The notes under the pieces were generated by a model. That model searched no databases. It was not told the DNA's origin and saw only the letters and a program-made list of their open reading frames with translations. The position numbers were made by a program, and so were the translations under genes. A stretch of DNA of 64,000 nucleotides from NCBI RefSeq assembly GCF_001282625.1, contig NZ_CTEJ01000002.1, forward strand, positions 374,501-438,500. The letters run 5' to 3'. Source of the stretch: Lascolabacillus massiliensis. Its GTDB lineage: Bacteria > Bacteroidota > Bacteroidia > Bacteroidales > Dysgonomonadaceae. Shown here piece by piece: positions 26,066-35,941 of this stretch. Every line of letters begins with the position of its first letter. The stretch's first letter is position 1.

Positions 26066-27883
26066 TCACTCCCATCCCGGGTTTTGTGTTAAGTTAGGAT
26101 TTGTCAAAATATGAGTTTCAGGAATTGGGTAATAGTAGTTCTTATCCTCCCATTTCCTCTTTATATTGTGCAGCCAGATGATCTCACCATGATCACCCTC
26201 TCTCAGCTTATATGGATTAGGCTGTCCGCCATAAGTCTCGCTCACCGGTATTGCAGGATAAGGAGGAGTAGTTGCAGGCGGAGTAATATAATATACAACA
26301 TCGGGTGTACCATCCTGATTCAGATCCAGCGGAGTATCAATTGCAGGCACATACATACCGTTCCACTCCATCTCAAGCAGCTCACCTCTTTTCCATCTCA
26401 TCAGGTCATAAAACCTGAATCCCTCCATAGCAAGCTCAATACCACGATCCCTTCTGATCTCAAGGATAACAGGATCTGTGATATCAGGGAAATAGGTCTC
26501 CTGCAGATAAGGATCAACCACGGTAGGCTTCGTTGTAAGTCCCCCCGTAATCCCTGCTCTTTCTCTGAGCGCACCAATCGTCATCGCCCAATCAGCATCA
26601 GTTAGCATACCCAGCTCAGCCTTCGCCTCAGCATAGTTCAGCAGCACCTCACCATAGCGGAAGAGAGAAACAGAGTTGTAGTTAAGGTCACGCGTATCAA
26701 TATTGGTATCATCCAGCGTCCACTTAATCGGCTGATAACCTGTATAAGAGTAGAGCATATCAGGAGCCACCTTAAACGGAACATTATTTCTCAGTCGCTC
26801 AAAATCACCCAACCTGATAGTCTGCTTCAGCCTCTTATCCCTGTCGGCAGTCTCCTCCCAGAACGGCATAGTCTCATATCCCGGAGTATCTGTGAAAGGA
26901 GTACCATCAATCTTCAGATAAGTATTAATGAAAGAGCGGGTGAAATTAAACCTGATACCGGTTGTTGTACTGGTATAATACCAGTTGGCAGCATGAAGCA
27001 ATCCCAGATCAGCATCCCTTATCACAGCCATCATAATCTCATCAGCAACAGGTGCACCGCTGGAGAAAATATTCCTGTATGATCTGTCGGTACCGGCACC
27101 GGTGTAAAGTTTGAAACCTGACTCATCCATTACCTTCTTCGCCGCATTGGCAGCTTCGTTGAGCCATTCATTGGCACTGCCCTGCAATCCCAGTTCAGTG
27201 TGATACTTGCGGTATGTACCTTCGTACAGACAAACCCTCGCTTTAAAAGCATAGGCAACCCACTTGGTAACAAGACTGCGTGTACCGTCGTTAGTCATAG
27301 TGATATTCTCACAAGCAAAGTTCAGGTCGGCCAGCACCGAATCCATCACCAGCGTTCTCGGATCACGAGGTTTATACAGATCGGGATCCTCAACATCAAG
27401 CGCCTTTCCAATCCATGGCACATCACCATAACGTTTCACCTTTTCAAAATAGAAGTAAGCCCTGAAGAAACGTGCCAGACCAATATAGTGGTTTCTTACA
27501 GAAAGCGGCACATTCTCATCTGTACAGTTCTGTATGAAGAAGTTGAAATTCCTCAAACTTCCCCAACCCCAGTTTCTGTCACTTCCCAACGCTACAACAT
27601 CACCACCAGATGCACTGCTGTCGTCTGATGAAGTGGGACTGAACGCATTCTCCATTATAAATGCAGGTGCCCCTCTTCTCGCGGTATAGTCCGCCATATT
27701 ATCGGCAGTATGGATATTATTCGCACTCGGCAGGAAATCATAAAATGAGTATGAGTATAACCTTAATCCATTTTCGCTGCCAAAAACTGCATTCTTAGAT
27801 GCTGTATCCTGCGGCAACTGTTCCAGGTCGCAACTAGCCACAAGAGCGGTAATTATTATGAGTATAAAATATTTTATTTTCAT
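26066..27883 (-). CDS. SusD-family nutrient-binding lipoprotein, second Sus pair
   Basis: The 605-residue protein has a lipoprotein signal ending at Cys18 (ALVASC). Family blocks include NHYIGLARFFRAYFYFEKVK, YGDVPWIGKALD, RYGEVLLNYAEAKAELGMLT, RRDRGIELAMEGFRFYDLMR and the terminal YPIPETHILTNPNLTQNPGW. It is longer than the mannan-locus SusD and not closely similar to it, so a different ligand is expected. It starts 20 bases after the SusC gene. No degrading enzyme gene follows, so the glycan cannot be guessed. Confidence 0.95.
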   Translation of the reverse strand: MKIKYFILIIITALVASCDLEQLPQDTASKNAVFGSENGLRLYSYSFYDFLPSANNIHTADNMADYTARRGAPAFIMENAFSPTSSDDSSASGGDVVALGSDRNWGWGSLRNFNFFIQNCTDENVPLSVRNHYIGLARFFRAYFYFEKVKRYGDVPWIGKALDVEDPDLYKPRDPRTLVMDSVLADLNFACENITMTNDGTRSLVTKWVAYAFKARVCLYEGTYRKYHTELGLQGSANEWLNEAANAAKKVMDESGFKLYTGAGTDRSYRNIFSSGAPVADEIMMAVIRDADLGLLHAANWYYTSTTTGIRFNFTRSFINTYLKIDGTPFTDTPGYETMPFWEETADRDKRLKQTIRLGDFERLRNNVPFKVAPDMLYSYTGYQPIKWTLDDTNIDTRDLNYNSVSLFRYGEVLLNYAEAKAELGMLTDADWAMTIGALRERAGITGGLTTKPTVVDPYLQETYFPDITDPVILEIRRDRGIELAMEGFRFYDLMRWKRGELLEMEWNGMYVPAIDTPLDLNQDGTPDVVYYITPPATTPPYPAIPVSETYGGQPNPYKLREGDHGEIIWLHNIKRKWEDKNYYYPIPETHILTNPNLTQNPGWE

Positions 27884-27903
27884 TTGAATCGTTTTAAAGG
27901 TTA

Positions 27904-30900
27904 TTAGAATGTTACTGATAAACCAACGCTGATGCTCTTCAGCATGGGGTAGTTGTATCCATCACCTGATCCACCGTCGGACAGTTTCATGTCGGACGGA
28001 CCGGCATTCTCAACATCTATATCTCTTGTGATTTTGTAGAGGGGCGACCAAGTCCACAGGTTTTCTCCTGAAAGATATACTTTCAGCGCTTCTGCCCCAA
28101 TCACAGACTTCACATTCTCCGGAAGGTTATAGCCCACCTGTACATTTTTCATTCTTATGTATGCAATATTCTGAAGATATTTTGTCTGCGGATTATCAGT
28201 CAGAATACCATCTGTTCTGTTGGCGACACGACCAACATACCTCGGCATGTAAGCATCCGGGTTCTCCGGTGTCCAGTGGTTGTCAAGATGCCACCTTGGG
28301 AGATAGTTGTACGGACGGTTATACTGCCCCCAGAACACACTCGCTTCGGAATTTGGCCACCAATCCTGCTTACCCACACCTTGGAAGAAAGAAGAGAAGA
28401 AGAAATTGTTCCAGTCGGCACCCAGATTAATACTATAAGTATATCTTGGTCTCGAGTTACCAATAATTTTTCTGTCACCTGTATCCCCCACACGGTTGGT
28501 ACCCGGATCAATCTTTCCGTCACCATTAATATCCTTCAGTTTGATATCACCCGGATAGATGATTCTGGCGTTGGTAGTCTTGAACCTGCTCTGATCGGCG
28601 TGACTGTCTATATCAGCCTGATCCTTGAAGAAACCATCATTTGTGTAACCCCAGATCTCACCAATCACCATACCTGCGTAGTAGTCGTCCAGCCTCTTCT
28701 CAGGATTGTTATATCTTGTTACTACAGATTTATTATCAGCCAGTGTAACCCTTACATCATAATTAAATGGCTTATTACCTGCTGTGAACTTATCCCTCCA
28801 GGTAAGAGAAACCTCCCAACCCTTAGTCTCAAGGTCGGCATAATTACCCCTTGGCGATGTAGCACCAAATACAGCAGGAAGAGTCATACCAATTGTAAAC
28901 ATATCCTTAGTATCACGCTGATAGAGGTCACCCACAAAAATCAAACGGTTAGAGAGGAACGACATATCCAGACCGAAGTTGGTTGTTGTTGAAGTTTCCC
29001 ATGTTAGTCCGTCGGGTAATACGCTGGGGCGACTGGTCAGCTGTGGCTGTGTACCTCCAAGCAGGCGGCCTGACTGACTGATATTGAATATCTCCTGATA
29101 GAGATATGGAGCGATGCTACCATTACCCAGCGATCCGTAAGATGCTCTCAGCTTCAGGTCGGATATTGCAGTGTAGGGAACTTTCCAGAAAGGCTCCTGC
29201 GACACCCTCCATCCTGCGGAGAATGATGGGAAGAAAGCGTATCTCTCATTTTCAGGGAATTTTGAAGAACCGTCATACCTGCCGTTGATCTCGATCAGAT
29301 ATCTGTCCTTATATGCATAGTTCAACCTTGAGAAACCACCAAAAATATTCCATGCCTGATAGCTTCCATCAATGTTGATACCATCACCCAAAGCCAAACT
29401 CAGGTCGATTGCATCTTCAAAGATCAAACCATTTCTTTCAGCTTCAAGTTTTTTGTAGAGCGACTGCTCATAGTTGACTCCCGCCATAAACTTAATATAG
29501 TGAGCATCATTAAACATCTTCTCAAACTCACCATAAAGGTTGGTAGCCAAATACTGAGTCTCACGCCAAATATCCCTCAGGTCGTTCGTAGAAGCACCCA
29601 CATAAGATATCTCACCCGGCTTCTTTGAATAAGGCACCTGCACCTGTCTGCGCTTCTCATTATCATCAGTAATCTGATAAGTGAAGTCGCCCCTCACACG
29701 AAACACATTTTCGAAGAAGCTGGCAGTGAAACCAGTTGTATTTTTAAATATTCTCTTCACATTGTCATACCCGTTCTTGCCATACCACATATCACCAACA
29801 TGATACACGGCAGTGTGAGAAAGAGTACCGTCAGGATTGAACATAGGCGACATAGGGTTACCCTCGTCAGATATATTTCTCCATACACCACTACCCTCAC
29901 CAACATTCAGAGGAGTATGATAAGAGGTGCTTGAGAACTGAGTATTGTTATCTATGTTCAGCCATGGGAAGATCTGAATATTACCCTTACCCCTGAAGTT
30001 CATCATGTCATACTTATCAGTATTGTAACGGAACAGACCATTTTGTCCCATATACCTGCCTGTAACCATGTAGTTAAGTTTGCCCGTACTGCCTGACAAT
30101 GTCACATTATGTTCATTTGCAACTGTGAACTTCTTGTATAGCTCTTCATACCAGTTGGTACTGTAATAATAAACATACTCACCATTTGCAGGGTTGATCT
30201 CCCACTGCTCGGCAAATTCATTCGGGTGTTCCGATCTGTATTTCAGCTGTTCAAGATACTCCTGAGAGAAGCGGATAGTCTTGTTTGCCGCACTTGGGAA
30301 AGATCCCTCCCAGTTGTAGTGCGATTCGTTAAACATCTTTGCCCATGTATATCCATCCCACACATAGTCGGGCATCACCACAGGATTCTTGAGCGACAGA
30401 TTGGTTGTATATGTAAGATTCATCTTCTCCTTTGCAGGATTCTTTGTAGTGATCAGTACCACACCAAACGCACCACGCGCTCCATAGATGGATGCAGAAG
30501 CAGCGTCCTTAAGTACAGATATACTCTCGATATCGTTAGGGTTGATCAAACTTGGATCACCCTCCACACCATCAATAAGAATAAGAGCATCACCACCCTG
30601 ACCAATAGAGGTTGTTCCCCTGATATTATATGCAGGAGCCTGATTTGGTCTACCATCAAGCGGCTTGATATTAAGGTTGGGAATCACACCCTGCAAACCC
30701 TGTGTAACATTGGTCACAGTACGATTCTCAAACACCTCGCTCGATACCTGGTCGACCGACCCTGTCAAACTCGCCTTTCTCTGTGTACCGTAACCTACTA
30801 CAACAATCTCTTCGAGCGATTCAATATCCTCCACGAGAGTAATTGTAAAGCGTGTCTGCCCCGATGTGTTTATCACCTGGGCAATATAACCTATATATGA

Positions 30901-31491
30901 TACCTGGATAGAGGCATTGTTGGCAACCTCAAGAGTGAAATTACCATCAACATCAGTTATCGTACCATTTGTAGTACCCATCTCCACGATATTAGCACCA
31001 ATAATGGAGATACCATTATCATCATGCACATTTCCGGTTATCACCTTCCTGTTCTGCTGCATAACCTTCTCAACAGCACTCTTCATTGCCTCAGCTTCAG
31101 GAACTCTGTTTTTCTCCATACCCTTTTCCCCGGATATGGTAACCTGGCGGTTCACAACTGTGTAAACAAGATCAGTCTTATCCAGAATGATATCAAGGAT
31201 TTCATTAATCGACTTATCATGAAAATCAGCGTCCACTCTTCTGTTGAGTTCGGAGTATGCATTATCAATAATGATAAAGAGATAATCGCTGCTATTTTCT
31301 ATCTCGTTGAAAGCCTGCTTCAGTGTTATTCCATTAAGGTCAACCGATATCGATTTTGTCTGCGAGAAACTGTTCTCTGCAGAAATGGATAAAACAAAAA
31401 GTAACGTTATTGCGAGATATAATTTCATGACTTTTAGAATCTTGTTGTCCTTTTTCGTAATATTTTCTTTACGGTTTTGTTTTTCTTGCAT
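27904..31491 (-). CDS. SusC-family TonB-dependent transporter with STN signalling domain
   Basis: The 1195-residue protein has a signal peptide, then an STN domain at about 45-120 (SVDLNGITLKQAFNEIENSS; SINEILDIILDKTDLVYTVV), a regulatory beta-sandwich (VITGNVHDDNGISIIGANIV), TonB box region (LEEIVVVGYGTQRKASLTGS), plug (VTQGLQGVIPNLNIKPLDGR; ISVLKDAASASIYGARGAFG) and barrel. The STN domain is the part that contacts a FecR-type anti-sigma factor in the periplasm, and the matching FecR and sigma genes lie immediately upstream, so its import state probably controls its own transcription. The second Met at residue 22 (MKLYLAITLLFVL) fits the signal peptide better than the first. Confidence 0.95.
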   Translation of the reverse strand: MQEKQNRKENITKKDNKILKVMKLYLAITLLFVLSISAENSFSQTKSISVDLNGITLKQAFNEIENSSDYLFIIIDNAYSELNRRVDADFHDKSINEILDIILDKTDLVYTVVNRQVTISGEKGMEKNRVPEAEAMKSAVEKVMQQNRKVITGNVHDDNGISIIGANIVEMGTTNGTITDVDGNFTLEVANNASIQVSYIGYIAQVINTSGQTRFTITLVEDIESLEEIVVVGYGTQRKASLTGSVDQVSSEVFENRTVTNVTQGLQGVIPNLNIKPLDGRPNQAPAYNIRGTTSIGQGGDALILIDGVEGDPSLINPNDIESISVLKDAASASIYGARGAFGVVLITTKNPAKEKMNLTYTTNLSLKNPVVMPDYVWDGYTWAKMFNESHYNWEGSFPSAANKTIRFSQEYLEQLKYRSEHPNEFAEQWEINPANGEYVYYYSTNWYEELYKKFTVANEHNVTLSGSTGKLNYMVTGRYMGQNGLFRYNTDKYDMMNFRGKGNIQIFPWLNIDNNTQFSSTSYHTPLNVGEGSGVWRNISDEGNPMSPMFNPDGTLSHTAVYHVGDMWYGKNGYDNVKRIFKNTTGFTASFFENVFRVRGDFTYQITDDNEKRRQVQVPYSKKPGEISYVGASTNDLRDIWRETQYLATNLYGEFEKMFNDAHYIKFMAGVNYEQSLYKKLEAERNGLIFEDAIDLSLALGDGINIDGSYQAWNIFGGFSRLNYAYKDRYLIEINGRYDGSSKFPENERYAFFPSFSAGWRVSQEPFWKVPYTAISDLKLRASYGSLGNGSIAPYLYQEIFNISQSGRLLGGTQPQLTSRPSVLPDGLTWETSTTTNFGLDMSFLSNRLIFVGDLYQRDTKDMFTIGMTLPAVFGATSPRGNYADLETKGWEVSLTWRDKFTAGNKPFNYDVRVTLADNKSVVTRYNNPEKRLDDYYAGMVIGEIWGYTNDGFFKDQADIDSHADQSRFKTTNARIIYPGDIKLKDINGDGKIDPGTNRVGDTGDRKIIGNSRPRYTYSINLGADWNNFFFSSFFQGVGKQDWWPNSEASVFWGQYNRPYNYLPRWHLDNHWTPENPDAYMPRYVGRVANRTDGILTDNPQTKYLQNIAYIRMKNVQVGYNLPENVKSVIGAEALKVYLSGENLWTWSPLYKITRDIDVENAGPSDMKLSDGGSGDGYNYPMLKSISVGLSVTF

Positions 31492-31588
31492 AACTTTGTC
31501 TTTGAATTTTAATTTGTTATAGCTAATTAGGATTCACATAGTCGGATAGTACGGGGGTATTAATCCGACTTTTTTAGTTTTTTCAGTA

Positions 31589-32947
31589 TCATTCAATCAG
31601 TCTCTTCATAGGCTCAATATTTAGGTCGTTAATATATATCATACTATCACTCTCTTTTTCATAACTCAGGTGAGTAAGGTTTGTAAACGCATCCAGCACA
31701 TCATCAAGGTTATCCGACAGGAACAGTTTGCCCATGCATCTGTGAACCGACAGATCCATCTCGTTACTAAACCTGAATTTAACATTATAATACCTGCTTA
31801 TCTTCATCAGCAGATCGGTCAGCGGAATATTGTTCAGCTCCAGGTAACCCTTCATCCAGCTTATATATTCCGAAACATCAATATTTTTGCATAAAATCTT
31901 CCCTTCGGCAAACTCAGCCTTCTGGTTGGGCTTAAGCAACAGAGAGCTGCCAGAATTCTCAATCTCAACGGAACCCTCCAACAGCACAACCGACTCGCTC
32001 ATCTCGTCGGCATATGAAGAGAGGTTAAAAGAGGTGCCGTGGACGGTGATGATCGACTTAGGTGTGCGAATTATAAAGGGTTTTTTCTCATCTTTCTCCA
32101 CCTCTATAAAGATCTCACCGCTCACAGATATCTCCCTTTTGTCGTTATCAAACTCTGTAGGGAACTCAATGGTTGTTCCGGAATTAAGATAAACCATCGA
32201 ACCATCCGACAGCAAAATCGAAGATCTGTGACCATAAGGAACCACCAGCCTGTTGCTCACATTATCCAGCAGCATCTCATGATCCGAATCAGCATCCTCA
32301 ATCAATGCAGTTTTATCCTTCCCGGAGATTTTCAGTGCAGAGTTATTATCGAGCGCCATAACACGGTTACCACTATAAAGCTGCACAGAATTGTCGGGCA
32401 TAACCTCACCAATTGACGCAACCTCCGGCTCACTTTCAGATTTCTTTATGTCAGTAAAATAGAGAGTTGTGATAAGAGCGATAAGAGCAACAGCAGCTGC
32501 AGAAGTTATATAATATATAATTTTAGGTTTTGCTTTCTTAGACTTTTGATTATCAATGGAATCTTGATTCTTGCCTGAGAATTGATTGTTACCTGAAACC
32601 TGATTCTTTCCTGAAACCTGATTTTCCCAAGTAATCTTATCCTCTGTTGCATGATTAACTCCGGAGATTTGATTTTCTCCATTAATTTGCTTTTCCCCGA
32701 TCAAAGAAATAGTATTAATTCTTTCAATCTCTTTTAACTCCCTTAGTGTTTTGGTTTCAAATTTAGCAGCAGGCAGATTATTAATACTTTCAAACTCCTC
32801 AATAGCCTTTTCAAACGGAGTCTTCAGGTGATCATTTTTCGTAATGAACTCATCCCAGAACCGATCCAGCTCTTTAGAGGGATACAACCGCCAGTAAATG
32901 AACAGTTCATCACTCAAAAAGTCCTCAATGCTATAATAGGGTTTCAT
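31589..32947 (-). CDS. FecR-family anti-sigma factor with repetitive Asn/Gln linker
   Basis: The 452-residue protein has a cytoplasmic N-terminal sigma-binding region, one membrane segment at about 147-168 (YYITSAAAVALIALITTLYF), a periplasmic FecR domain at about 235-330 (VPYGHRSSILLSDGSMVYLN; KPFIIRTPKSIITVHGTSFN) and a C-terminal DUF4974-type domain (NNIPLTDLLMKISRYYNVKF). It should hold the neighbouring ECF sigma factor inactive until the STN-SusC signals. An unusual insert of about 45 residues just before the membrane segment repeats a short motif of the type NQ(V/I/F)SGxN several times. The family is usually 300-400 residues, so this insert explains the extra length. Confidence 0.93.
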   Translation of the reverse strand: MKPYYSIEDFLSDELFIYWRLYPSKELDRFWDEFITKNDHLKTPFEKAIEEFESINNLPAAKFETKTLRELKEIERINTISLIGEKQINGENQISGVNHATEDKITWENQVSGKNQVSGNNQFSGKNQDSIDNQKSKKAKPKIIYYITSAAAVALIALITTLYFTDIKKSESEPEVASIGEVMPDNSVQLYSGNRVMALDNNSALKISGKDKTALIEDADSDHEMLLDNVSNRLVVPYGHRSSILLSDGSMVYLNSGTTIEFPTEFDNDKREISVSGEIFIEVEKDEKKPFIIRTPKSIITVHGTSFNLSSYADEMSESVVLLEGSVEIENSGSSLLLKPNQKAEFAEGKILCKNIDVSEYISWMKGYLELNNIPLTDLLMKISRYYNVKFRFSNEMDLSVHRCMGKLFLSDNLDDVLDAFTNLTHLSYEKESDSMIYINDLNIEPMKRLIE

Positions 32948-33034
32948 CGCCTTTTTTGTTCAAAGACGATTACAACTATTGAAACAAGACATAATTAACA
33001 GTTATTAACGTAAGTTGAATAAAAAATAATTTAT

Positions 33035-33580
33035 TTATGATAAGATCATCTCCGGGTGAGCACTCTGTATCTTCTTTATGGATCGGGAGATCGACCTCCT
33101 CACAGCATCCGGAGTAATATCAAAAATTGTGGCAATCTCATCTGCCGACATGTTAAGCTGGTAATAATAGTGCAAAATCCTGCGCTGTTTGGGAGAGATC
33201 GACTGCATAAACCTCTCCACCTCAAGCTTCATATACAACTCACTTTCGGTAAGTATAATACTCTCTATCACACTATCCTCATACTTCTGAAATACTTCAT
33301 CCTTATCAATAACACTTCTGCGCCTCTCCTCCTGGTGGTAGTCGAACAGTCGGTTCTTCAACGAATTTAGCAGATAAAACTCAATCCTTTTCACATGAGT
33401 GAGCTTCTCCCTGTTACAACAAATTTTAATAAAAATATCCTGAATAGCATCCTCACAAGTTTTCTGATCGAACCCGATTTTCAATCCATATGCCTTCATC
33501 TTTTCAAAGCTTATAAGATAGACCTCTGAAAGTGAATCATTATCACCATCCAAATATTTTATCCAGGCATTTTCGATCAT
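33035..33580 (-). CDS. ECF RNA polymerase sigma factor (FecI-like)
   Basis: The 181-residue protein has region 2 (FEKMKAYGLKIGFDQKTCED, AIQDIFIKI) and region 4 (SISPKQRRILHYYYQLNMSA, DEIATIFDITPDAVRRSISR). It belongs to the large Bacteroidota expansion of FecI-type factors that each serve one SusCD locus. The gene order sigma, FecR, SusC with STN, SusD is canonical and indicates positive feedback by the imported glycan. Confidence 0.95.
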   Translation of the reverse strand: MIENAWIKYLDGDNDSLSEVYLISFEKMKAYGLKIGFDQKTCEDAIQDIFIKICCNREKLTHVKRIEFYLLNSLKNRLFDYHQEERRRSVIDKDEVFQKYEDSVIESIILTESELYMKLEVERFMQSISPKQRRILHYYYQLNMSADEIATIFDITPDAVRRSISRSIKKIQSAHPEMILS

Positions 33581-33855
33581 TACATGAGCTTAGATTTGAA
33601 TTAATCTTTATAAACCAAGTTGCAATTTTCTATCAACAGAAATGAAACTTATTAATACAAATGTAATAAATTAAATTTGGTATAACTCTCTTATTAAACC
33701 AATATAACCGTTAAATCGTTCATTTTATTTAAAGATAAACAATGAATTGTCTATACCTGGGCCGTAACAACATCAATGTAACATCAATGCAACATCAATG
33801 CAACATCGTCAAACAATGATGTTGGTACGGACTATGTACCTATAATATAGAGTGA
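33581..33855. repeat. Intergenic region with an 11-base tandem repeat and hairpin
   Basis: AACATCAATGT (33769-33779), AACATCAATGC (33780-33790) and AACATCAATGC (33791-33801) are three perfect-phase units followed by a partial fourth (AACATC at 33802-33807), which also pairs with GATGTT at 33818-33823. The array lies about 190 bases upstream of the sigma gene and just after the end of an AraC-type gene. A one-turn period suggests stacked binding sites. No gene is seen in the rest. Confidence 0.6.
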
Positions 33856-34371
33856 TTACTGTGGTTGATTTATAAACCTGGTTGGAATCCTTCGTTCCTT
33901 ATCCCTATGTTTGAGTGGACAGACCCCAAAATATTTCTTATAAGTGTTGGTTAGGTGGGCGGGACTGTTAAAGCCTAACTTAGTGGCAATTTCTGCCATA
34001 TGCATATCTGTATTTATCACGAGAGAATGAACATCTTCCATTTTTCGTTTAAGTATCCACTGATAAACTGTATCACCAAAGTGAATCTTAAAATGTCGCT
34101 GGAAAGTTCTGAGACAATCATAACCACATCGTCTGGCCAGCTCAGAGGCGTTCACCCCGGTTGCGTAGTTCTGTATAACTGAAAATTTGAAAGAGTCTGA
34201 GGTGATGGAATTGGGATAAACCTTCATCACAACAATCTTATCTTCGAATGTCGATTTTAATTCTGCCTTGGTGCCATCTTTGAAGATTATCTCCAAACCT
34301 TTGACATCCTTTGCCAGAAATTTTTCGTATTGTTTGTCTTCAAGTTTTTTTAAGCCCTGTTTGTTCATCAC
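33856..34371 (-). CDS. Short AraC-type regulator, copy 1
   Basis: The 171-residue protein has an N-terminal beta segment of about 55 residues (KGLEIIFKDGTKAELKSTFE; KIVVMKVYP) and an AraC-type DNA-binding domain at about 70-155 (VNASELARRCGYDCLRTFQR, HFKIHFGDTVYQWIL, then MAEIATKLGFNSPAHLTNTY). It is paralogous to the protein at 35279-35725: both share the same layout and many residues (LARRCGY/LAEKCGY, FQRHFKxHFGDTxYxWI, SPAHLTNxYKxxFGVCPxKHR). The pair flanks a DUF6266 gene. Target genes are unknown. Confidence 0.85.
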   Translation of the reverse strand: MMNKQGLKKLEDKQYEKFLAKDVKGLEIIFKDGTKAELKSTFEDKIVVMKVYPNSITSDSFKFSVIQNYATGVNASELARRCGYDCLRTFQRHFKIHFGDTVYQWILKRKMEDVHSLVINTDMHMAEIATKLGFNSPAHLTNTYKKYFGVCPLKHRDKERRIPTRFINQPQ

Positions 34372-34641
34372 TTATTTACAATAATTGGACATTTATACCT
34401 GATTAAAAAACCAAGTATTAATGTTTTCCCAATATATTATGGTTATTAATTAATTATGTAGAAGACTGTGGTAAGCTTCTTGTTTCAAGGCCCCAAATAT
34501 AAACATTAATTCTTTTGAATCGATATATATTATTTTTTTTTTCGTTAAAAAAACAGCTGTTCAGACAGGTTCTAAATGGGAAAAAAAGTTTGAAAAGTGT
34601 CCAAATTTAGTTATATTGCAGGATAACGAAAATCTAACGAA

Positions 34642-35274
34642 ATGGGAAAAATCGATATTAACAGTTTGGGTATTTCCGGGAAGATAGGACCAATTATTGC
34701 ATATGTTACTAAAACCGGAAAACAGGTATTTAAAAAATATGTCGTGCCCAAAGATCCGAGAACTGAGAAACAGCTGGCATCGAGAATGAGGTTTGGACTT
34801 GCCAACAGTGCGGCATCACCTCTCAATAAAGCATTAAAACGAAGTTTCAGCAATCAGGCAAATGCATACAGGAAAACGGTCTCCCAAATCCTGAAGAATG
34901 CTATACAGGGTGAGTATCCCGACTATAGCGTTGACTACAGCAGGATAAAGATTGCAGAGGGAGAACTTGAGTCACTTCCGGGCGTGACAATGAGCTGCGA
35001 TATTGAATCGGCCACAGCATCATTCAAATGGGATGGAGAGTTTAACAGCAGCTCCCACAGGGAAGGAGCAGTTGACAAGGTGAATTTTATCTGTCTTAAT
35101 GAAACTATATCGAAAGCAAAAAGCTTTATAGACTGCGCTCTGCGTCAAAATGGTAATGCAGAGATTAATCTTAGCGACATAATAAGCAGCAAAAGAGATA
35201 AATTGCACTTCTGGGTTTACCTCACATCGACAGATGGGAGGAATTCGGCAGGATACTATGCAGGAAGCAGTTAG
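34642..35274 (+). CDS. DUF6266-type protein, copy 1
   Basis: The 210-residue protein begins MGKIDINSLGISGKIGPIIA and has KDPRTEKQLASRMRFGLANS at about 39-58, matching the pattern of the Bacteroidota DUF6266 family (GxxGxxSGKVGxVVG, then PRTPAQxxQRxKF). It has no signal peptide and no catalytic motif. A second, more typical member is at 43992-44633, inside the phage-like element. Structure and role of the family are not known to me. It stands alone on the plus strand between the two minus-strand AraC paralogues; its stop is 4 bases from the stop of copy 2, so those two genes converge. Confidence 0.65.
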   Translation: MGKIDINSLGISGKIGPIIAYVTKTGKQVFKKYVVPKDPRTEKQLASRMRFGLANSAASPLNKALKRSFSNQANAYRKTVSQILKNAIQGEYPDYSVDYSRIKIAEGELESLPGVTMSCDIESATASFKWDGEFNSSSHREGAVDKVNFICLNETISKAKSFIDCALRQNGNAEINLSDIISSKRDKLHFWVYLTSTDGRNSAGYYAGSS

Positions 35275-35278
35275 CCTG

Positions 35279-35725
35279 TCAGCTCAAACCCTCCTGTTCA
35301 CGGTGTTTCTGGGGACAAACTCCAAACTGTCTCTTATAAGCGTTAGTCAGGTGAGCGGGACTTTTAAATTTGAACTTTTTTGCGATTTCCGACATCTGCA
35401 GATCTGTATTTAAGACCAGAGAAGAAACATCCTCCATTTTAGTCCTAAAGATCCAGTTATAAGTTGTGTCACCAAAATGCTTCTTAAAGTGACGCTGGAA
35501 AGTCCTGAAACACTCATAACCACACTTTTCAGCCAGCTCAGCAGCTGTAATTCCGTTTGAGTAATTCTCGTAAACCGATACAACGAAAGGATTCTTTGCC
35601 CGGGGTAAAACCTTCATCACAACAATTTTATTGTTGGACGACGTCTTCAAGTTAGTCTTGGTACCATCTTTAAATTTCACCTCCAGGTGCCTGACATCTT
35701 GTGCCAGATAACTTCTATAATTCAT
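35279..35725 (-). CDS. Short AraC-type regulator, copy 2
   Basis: The 148-residue paralogue of the protein at 33856-34371 has the same beta segment (RHLEVKFKDGTKTNLKTSSN) and DNA-binding domain (AAELAEKCGYECFRTFQRHF; MSEIAKKFKFKSPAHLTNAY). Upstream of both copies is a shared AT-rich motif, ATCGATATATATnATTATTTT-like, at 35813-35834 here and at 34519-34538 for copy 1, which may be an autoregulatory site. The duplicated regulator with the DUF6266 gene between them looks like one functional cassette. Confidence 0.85.
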   Translation of the reverse strand: MNYRSYLAQDVRHLEVKFKDGTKTNLKTSSNNKIVVMKVLPRAKNPFVVSVYENYSNGITAAELAEKCGYECFRTFQRHFKKHFGDTTYNWIFRTKMEDVSSLVLNTDLQMSEIAKKFKFKSPAHLTNAYKRQFGVCPQKHREQEGLS

Positions 35726-35941
35726 ATATTTTATTGATTAAATATGGAAGCTGGATTTATTAATTATTTACAACCTAATTGAGTCTGCAAATGTAATATT
35801 TTATTTTTACATATCGATATATATAATTATTTTATTAACAGAAAAAGGCATAAAAAACCACAACAGGTTGAAATTTTTGCTAATAAGCTGTATTTATCAA
35901 CAGGTTGCAGAATTATATAATTCTAACAAATCGGGAGAAAA

